This document shows, piece after piece, positions 55,901 to 64,000 of a stretch of 64,000 nt of DNA. Source of the DNA: Eriocheir sinensis (Eukaryota > Arthropoda > Malacostraca > Decapoda > Varunidae); assembly GCF_024679095.1 (NCBI RefSeq), contig NC_066522.1, forward strand, positions 6,463,749 to 6,527,748, read 5' to 3'. Under the pieces are notes generated by a model. That model was not told where the DNA came from, did no database searches, and was given only the letters and a program-made list of their open reading frames with translations. Made by a program: the position numbers and the translations under genes. Numbering within the stretch: the stretch's first letter is position 1; each line of letters opens with the position of its first letter.

Positions 55901-58710
55901 TGTATATTTATTTTAATACAAATTAAAACAAATTATGTGTATTTTGGTATACATATTTAAAAAAAAATCCGGGTATTTTGCTTCTTTATTTTCATATAAA
56001 TTTACATTATTTTATTAATATTCTGTGTATTTATTTTAATAAGATTTTACATTATTCTATTTTGGTTTTGTATATATATTTTTTATACATATATACATTA
56101 TTTAATGTGTATTTTGTGTATATATTTTATACAGATTTAAGTTATTTTACGTGTATTTGTTTATGTATTTTCATTCAAATTTACATTATTTTATGTGTAT
56201 TTTGTATATATGTATTTCAATACATTTTAATTATTTTTGTATATTTTTGTATATAGTTTTATACAAATTTACGTTATTTTATGTGTATTTTATATATCTA
56301 TTTTCATACAAATACACATTCTTTTTTTGATATTTTGTTTATTTATTTTGACACGAATTTACACTATTTAATGTCTATTTTGGGTATATATTTTTATACG
56401 TATTTACAGCATCTCAAGTGCATTTTGTATACATATTTTTATAAAAATCTACGTTATTTTATATGTATTCGTATATATATTTTGAAACAAATTTACATTG
56501 TTTTATGTGTATTTTTCATATTTTTTAAATAAAAAATTACCTTATTGTATGTGCATTTTGCATATTAATTTTAATACAAATTTAATTATTGAATGTGTAT
56601 TTTTGGATATGTATTTTTATAATTATATGCTTTATTTTATGGGTATTTTGCATCTTTATTTTCATACAAATCTACGTTATTTTATTGATATTCTGTGTAT
56701 TTATTTTGATACGATTTTACATTATTGTATGTGTATTTTTTATATATATTTTATACAAATGTACGTTATTTTATGTATTTGTTTTCATTTCATACAAATT
56801 TACATTTCTTTATGTGTATTTTGTACATGTATTTAAAGACAAATTTAACTAATTATATGTGTATTTTGTATATCTATTTTCATACAAATTGAAATTATTT
56901 TTGTGTTTTTTTTGTATATATTTTTATACAAATTTTCGTTATTTTATGTGTATTTTGTATATTTATTTTCCTACAAATATGCGTTCTTTAATCGGAATTT
57001 TTTTTTAATTATTATGATACGAATTTACATTATCCTAGATGTATTTGGTATATATATTTTTATACTATTTACATCATTTTATTTGTATTTTGTATGTATA
57101 TTTTCATAGAAATTTACTCTATTATATGTGTATTCGTATATATATTTTGATACAAATTTACATTATTGATGTGTATTTTGCATATCTAGTTCAATACAAA
57201 TTTACTTTATTGTATGTTCCTTTTTGTATATTTATTTCAATACAAATTTAATTATTTCATGTGTATTTTTTATATATATTTTTATGCAAATATACGTTAT
57301 TGCATGGGTATTTTGCATCTTTATTTTCATACAAATTTACATTATTTTATTGATATTCTGTTTATTTATTTTGATACGATTTAACGTTATTCTATGTGTA
57401 TTTTGTATATATATTTTTATACATATTTACATTATTTAATGTATATTTTGTATATATATTTTATCCAAATTTACACAAAAGTAATTTAAATTTTGTATTT
57501 GTTTATATATTTTCATACAAATTTACATTATTTTATGTGTATTTTGTATATGTATTTCAATACAAATATGCCTAATTTTATGTGTATTTTGCATATCGAT
57601 TTTCAAACAAATTTAAATTATTTTTGTGTATTTTTTTTATATATTTTTATTAAAATTTTTGTTATTTTATTTGTATTTTGTATATTTATTTTCCTACAAA
57701 TATACATTCTTTTATTTTAATTTTGTTTATTTATTTTGATACGAGTTTACATTATTTTATGTGTATTTTGTATATATATTTTTCTACGTATTTACATTAT
57801 TTTATGTGTATTTTGTATATATATTTTAATAAAAATTTACATTATTTTATTGTATGTATTCTTATTTATTTTGAAACAAATTTTATACAAATTCATGTTA
57901 TTTTATGTGTATTTTTACATATTTTTCATTACAAATTTACCTTATTTTATGATTATTTTGTATATTTATTTTATTCAATTTTAAATTATTTTATGTGTAT
58001 ATTTGTATTTGTATTTAGGTAATTTTATGTGTATTTTCTATAAATATTTTCATCAAAATTATATTTTTTTATTGGTATTTTCTTAATTTAACTCGATACG
58101 AATTTAGATTTTTTCATAGGCATATTGTATACATGTTTTTATACTCATTTACATTATCTAACGTGTGTTTTGTATATATATATTTTATGCAAATTTACTT
58201 TATTCTATGTGGATTTTTGTACATATTTTTTTATACGTATTTACATTATTTAATGTGTATTTTGTTTATATATTTTTATACAAATTTACGTTATTATATG
58301 TGTATTTGTATAAATATTTTGATACAAATTTATATTGTTTGATGTATTTTGTATATATATTTCAATTCAAATTTAGATTATTTTATGTGCATTTTGTATA
58401 TCTATTTTCATACAAATTTAATTACTTTTGTGTATTTTTGTATATAGTTTTATATAAATTTACGTTATTTTATGTGTATTTTGTATATTTATATTTATAC
58501 AAATACACATTCTTTTATTAGTATTTTGTTTATTTATTTTGATACGAGTTTACATTATTTTATGTGTATTTTGTATACATTTTTTTTATACATATTTACT
58601 TCATTTTATGTGTATTTTGCATATATATTTTTATAGAAATCTACTTTATTTTATGTGTTTTCGTATATATATTTTGAAACAAATTTACATTGTTTTATAT
58701 GTATTTTTGG
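52906..58710 (+). repeat. 45-bp AT satellite, longest T-rich block
   Basis: About 128 monomers. The beginning matches 84-760 directly. The region around 53790-54300 matches about 1340-1830 and its counterparts, including the CTGCTCATTC monomer. The block has no long TA tract and no non-satellite insertion. It ends at about 58710 (TTTTTGGATAAAATATATA). Confidence 0.88.
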
Positions 58711-59150
58711 ATAAAATATATATACAAAATATACATTAAATAATTTAAATATGTATAAAAAAATATATATACAAAATACACAGAATAATGTTAAATCGTA
58801 TCAAAATAAATAAACAGAATATCAATAAAATAATGTAAATATGTATGAAAATAAAGATGCAAAATACCCATATCATAACGCATATTTGTATAAATATATA
58901 TATACAAAAATACATATAAAATAATTAAATTTATATGAAAATAAATATACAAAATGCACATACAATAAAGAAACTTTGTATTGAAATAGATATGCAAAAT
59001 ACACATAAATAATGTAAATTTGTATCATAATATATATACGAATACACATAAAATAGAGTAAATTTCTATGAAAATATATATTCAAAATACATATAAACTT
59101 ATGTAAATAAGTATAAAAATATATATATCAAATACACCTAAAATAATGAA
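58711..59150 (-). repeat. 45-bp AT satellite, inverted orientation
   Basis: Ten A-rich monomers similar to about 44910-45330. It ends at the CCTAAAATAATGAAAATTTG junction shared with 48140. Confidence 0.86.
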
Positions 59151-60622
<1,472 letters not shown>

Positions 60623-60656
60623 CAGCAAAGGAGACAGTTCAAGGGCATAAAAAAAA

Positions 60657-60940
60657 TTAAACATTAATATAAAAAAATCCCGCTAATTGCTGCTCCTCAA
60701 AAGAAACAAAGAGGTGGAAAGCAAGATCAAATACAGGAGGAGAGGTGTCCTGATACCTCCTCTTGAAAGAGTTCAAGTCGTAGGCAGGAGGAAATACAGA
60801 TGAAGGAAGATTGTTCCAGAGTTTACCAGCGTGAGGGATGAAAGAGTGAAGATGCTGGTTAACTCTTGCATAAGGGGTTTGGACAGTATAGGGATGAGCA
60901 TGAGTAGAAAGTCGAGTGCAGCGGGGCCGCGGGAGGGGGG
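60657..60940 (-). pseudogene. ORF2 remnant, part 4: C-terminal tail in a shifted frame
   Basis: Downstream of the C8 run the real C-terminus continues in another frame: LPRPRCTRLSTHAHPY, RVNQHLHSFIPHAGKLWNNL and FPPAYDLNSFKRRYQ, ending ...[13 protein letters not shown] and TAA at 60657-60659. The sequence SFIP..GKLWN.LP is a recurring C-terminal signature of this type of element. Length variation of the C run is the simplest cause of the shift. Confidence 0.88.
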
Positions 60941-61494
60941 GGAGGCATGCAGTTAGCAAGTTCAGAAGAGCAGTCAGCGTGGAAATATCGATAGAAGATA
61001 GAAAGAGAGGCAACATTGCGGCGGAATTTAAGAGGTAGAAGACTATCAGTATGAGGAGGAGAGCTGATGAGACGAAGAGCCTTAGCCTCCACTCTGTCCA
61101 GAAGAGCTGTGTGAGTGGAGCCCCCCCACACATGAGATGCATACTCCATACGAGGGCGGACAAGGCCCCTGTATATGGACAGCAACTGTGCAGGGGAGAA
61201 GAACTGGCGGAGACGGTACAGAACGCCCAGCCTCGAGGAAGCTGATTTAGTAAGAGATGAGATATGAAGTTTCCAGTTGAGATTTTGAGTTAAGGATAGA
61301 CCGAGGATGTTTAGTGTTGAGGAAGGTGATAGCTGGGTGTTGTCAAAGAATAGGGGATAGTTGTTTGGAAGATTGTGTCGAGTGGATAGGTGGAGAAACT
61401 GTGTTTTTGTGGCGTTGAAGGACACCAGGTTCTTCTTGCCCCAATCGGAAATAATAGTAAGGTCTGAGGCTAAGCGTTCTGCAGTCTCCAGCCT
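60859..61494 (-). pseudogene. ORF2 remnant, part 3: RT thumb and C-terminal region
   Basis: The main frame resumes after TGA 61495-61497 with a segment ending ...DWGKKNLVSFNATKTQFL, followed by ILGLSLTQNLNWKLHI (the conserved glycine-leucine strand near motif E). Next come RLRQFFSPAQLLSIYRGL, EYASHVWGG and LDRVEAKALRLI, features typical of Jockey/CR1/I-type elements. After NCMPPP the frame runs through the C8 homopolymer and becomes nonsense, stopping at 60859. Confidence 0.9.
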
Positions 61495-61497
61495 TCA

Positions 61498-61887
61498 GTT
61501 TCTGAAGGGTGGGTCTTCTATTAAAAGAAGTTGAATAATGCAGAGTGGAATCATCGGCGTAGGAATGGATAGGACAGTTCGTTTTGGAAAGAAGATCATC
61601 AATGAACAACAGAAAAGAGTGGGAGATAGTACAGAACCCTGTGGGACACCACTGTTAATAGATTTAGGGGAAGAACAGTGACCGTCTACCACGGCAGAAA
61701 TAGAACGGTCAGAAAGGAAACTGGAGATAAAGGTACAGAGAGAAGGATAGAAACCGTAGGAGGGTAGTTTAGAAAGCAAAGATTTGTGCCAGACCCTATC
61801 AAAAGCTTTTGATATGTCCAGCGCAATAGCAAAAGTTTCACCGAAACGGCTAAGAGAGGATGACCAAGAGTCAGTTAAGATAGGAGA
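61498..61887 (-). pseudogene. ORF2 remnant, part 2: RT palm (motifs A, B, C)
   Basis: Motif A ALDISKAFDRVWH is at 61787-61825, with the first metal-binding aspartate. Motif B SGVPQGSVLSPTLF is at 61612-61653. Directly after it one base appears to be missing, and the sequence continues in another frame as FIDDLLSK. The catalytic box YADD is at 61550-61561 in that shifted frame. The palm therefore still holds its key residues but across two frames. All three motifs match the order and spacing expected of non-LTR reverse transcriptases. Confidence 0.92.
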
Positions 61888-63194
61888 TCACCAGTAGAAC
61901 GCCTTGCGGAACCCATACTGGCGATCAGATAGAAGGTCAGAAGTGGAAAGGTGCTTTTGAATCTTCCGGTTAAGGATTGATTCAAAAGCTTTAGATAGAC
62001 AAGAAAGTAAAGCAATAGGACGGTAGTTTGAGGGATTGGAGCGGTCACCCTTCTTAGGTACAGGCTGTGTGAAGGCATACTTCCAGCAAGAAGGAAAGGT
62101 AGATGTTGACAGGCAGAGGCGAAAGAGTTTGACCAGGCAGGGTGACAGCACGGAGGCACAGTTTTTAAGGACAATAGGAGGCACTCCATCAGGTCCATAA
62201 GCCTTCTGAGGATTGAGGCCAGAGATGGCATAGAAAACATCATTTTGAAGAATCTTTATAACAGGCATAAAGGAGTCAGAGGGGGGATGAGTAGGAGGAA
62301 TATGCCCAGAATCGTCCAGAGTGGAGTTTTTAGAAAAAGTTTGTGAGAAGAGTTCAGCCTTAGAGATAGATGAGACGGCAGTGTTGCCGTCAGGACTGAG
62401 GAGTGGAGGGAAAGATGAAGAAGTGAAGTTGGAGGAGATGTTTTTGGCTAGATGCCAGAAGTCACAGGAAGAGTTAGAGAAAGCAAGGTTTTGACATTTT
62501 CTATTAATGAAAGAATTTTTGGTTAGTCGGATAATAGATTTGGCACGATTTCGGGGAGAAATGTAAAGTTCATAATTAGCATTAGTTTGAAGGCTCTGGT
62601 ACCTTTTGTGAGCTACCTCTCTATCATTGACAGCACGAGAACAAGCGTGATTAAACCAAGGCTTTTTAGCGTGAGGAGTAGAGAAAGAACGAGGAATGTA
62701 TGCCTCCATTCCAGAGACAATCACCTCTGTGATGCGCTGAGCACACACAGAGGGGTCTCTACCCTGGAAGCAATAATCATTCCACGGGAAATCGGAAAAG
62801 TACATCCTCAGGTCATCCCACCGAGCTGAAGCAAAATGCCAGAAGCATCGCCTCTTCGGTGGGTCCAGAGGGTGTACTGGAGCGATAGGACAGGATGCAG
62901 AAATAAGATTGTGATCGGAGGAGCCCAACGGAGAGAACAGTTTGACAGAATAAGCAGAAGGGTTAGAGGTAAGGAAGAGGTCTAGAATGTTGGGCCGATC
63001 TCCAAGACGGTCGGGAATACGTATAGGGTGCTGGACCAACTGCTCTAGGTCGTTGAGGATAGCAAAGTTGTAGGCTTGTTCACCAGGATGGTCAGTGAAA
63101 GAGGATGAAAGCCAAAGCTGGTGAACATTGAAATCTCCTAGGATGGAGATTTCAGCGAAGGGAGAGTGGGTCAAGATGTGCACTTTAGAATTCA
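61888..63194 (-). pseudogene. ORF2 remnant, part 1: C-terminal APE endonuclease, linker, N-terminal RT
   Basis: About 435 open codons. It starts by truncation, not at a start codon. The endonuclease motif ILGDFNVHQ lies at about 63115-63144 (GDFNVH at 63121-63138) and the catalytic motif SDHNLI at 62901-62918. A linker of roughly 200 residues follows. RT begins with [19 protein letters not shown], then [20 protein letters not shown] and [11 protein letters not shown], the usual motifs before the first catalytic aspartate. The open frame ends at TGA 61888-61890, just after QYGFRKA, because of an indel. The upstream apparent ORF extension to 63498 is a translation of (TA)n/(CA)n and is not part of the gene. 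Confidence 0.92.
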
Positions 63195-63602
<408 letters not shown>

Positions 63603-64000
63603 TTCCTACAAATATACATTCTTTTATTGGATTTTGTTTATTTATTTTGATAATAACTGAATTATTATTATATGTTTATTTTGTATATATATTTTCTACG
63701 TATTTACATTATTTTATGTATTTTGTATATATATTTCATAAAATTTCATTTTCTTTTGGCTGTATTGTGTGTACTGCATCTATTTTGATATAAATTTACA
63801 TTATTTTATGTGTATTTTGCATATGTATTTCAATACAAATTTACTGTATAGTATGTGTATTTTGTATATTTTTTTACAAATTTAAATATTTTTTGTGTAT
63901 TTTGTATATATATTTTTAAATATGAGTTATTTATGTGTCTTTTGTATATCTATTTTCATACAAATTTAATTATTTTGTTAATTTTTGTATATAGTTTTAC
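63603..64000 (+). repeat. 45-bp AT satellite, T-rich orientation (runs off the window)
   Basis: About nine monomers, more diverged than average. They are colinear with 49372-49788, including the rare CTGTATAGTATGTG and AAATATGAG units. The stretch continues, beyond the retrotransposon, the copy that was interrupted at 60370. Confidence 0.87.

Larger units (their letters stand above)
60657..63194 (-). pseudogene. ORF2 pseudogene: endonuclease-reverse transcriptase polyprotein
   Basis: The coding remnant runs almost entirely in one minus-strand frame, ending after a local switch to another frame at TAA 60657-60659. In-frame TGA codons stand at 61888-61890 and 61495-61497, each beside indels. 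Between about 61870 and 61900 two nearby indels shift the frame and return it. Between about 61612 and 61497 the frame shifts once and returns about 110 bp later. The last change is at the C8 run (60935-60942), after which the C-terminal sequence continues in the third frame. The N-terminal endonuclease half, with its first catalytic acidic residue, is absent by truncation. Any product would be inactive. Confidence 0.92.

Noticed and set aside
61051..61245. Plus-strand open frame of 64 codons inside the retrotransposon
   Set aside because: Antisense to the reverse transcriptase C-terminal region; no independent support.
62587..62829. Plus-strand open frame of 80 codons inside the retrotransposon
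   Set aside because: Antisense to the endonuclease-RT linker; no independent support.

Overview
The window is almost entirely non-genic DNA from a eukaryotic nuclear genome. About 60 kb is one very AT-rich satellite family, followed by one decayed retrotransposon and its microsatellite flanks. I see no host protein gene, rRNA, tRNA, CRISPR array or bacterial-type operon. The retrotransposon is a non-LTR element with an APE-type endonuclease and a reverse transcriptase. Its protein resembles elements I remember as abundant in decapod crustaceans, especially swimming crabs. Combined with long (TA)n tracts, this makes a crab or other decapod the best guess. That is an inference: no marker gene is present to prove it.

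Satellite, 1-60370 and 63603-64000. The monomer is about 45 bp. In the T-rich orientation it begins AAATTTACATTATTTTATG, continues with a TGTATTTTGTATA-type core and ends near TTCATAC. Neighbouring monomers differ at diagnostic positions (for example CTACGTT..., TGCGTT..., CACATTC..., CCTTATTG...). The diagnostic variants recur in a fixed order, so there is a higher-order repeat of about 16 monomers (about 0.72 kb, clearest at 19545-20262). The array is not head-to-tail. Orientation flips about thirty times, in blocks of roughly 50 bp to more than 5 kb. Several flip points recur at distant places with the same flanking sequence, on both strands. Larger duplications sit on top: a 5-6 kb segment at about 6.98-12.78, 20.4-25.7 and 35.7-43.3 kb (the middle and last copies about 15 kb apart), and a pair at 48.0-49.8 and 59.1-60.6/63.6-64.0 kb.

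Microsatellites. Long (TA)n tracts lie at 18141-18341, 48030-48125, 49251-49371, 59644-59761, 60371-60613 and 63195-63602. The last is compound and contains (AC)25. Comparison of the 48-49.8 kb and 59.1-64 kb copies shows TA tracts growing from short TA runs already present in the monomers.

Retrotransposon, 60613-63194, minus strand. It is 5'-truncated inside the endonuclease, carries several frame disruptions and ends in A9. It sits between two (TA)n tracts. The satellite on its two sides is continuous with the uninterrupted paralogue at about 49.25-49.79 kb, so it apparently inserted into a (TA)n tract.

All boundaries were read by eye. Block edges are good to about 10 bp, and homologies between distant blocks are approximate. 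In the satellite blocks, strand '+' means the T-rich monomer reads on the given strand and '-' means its reverse complement does.
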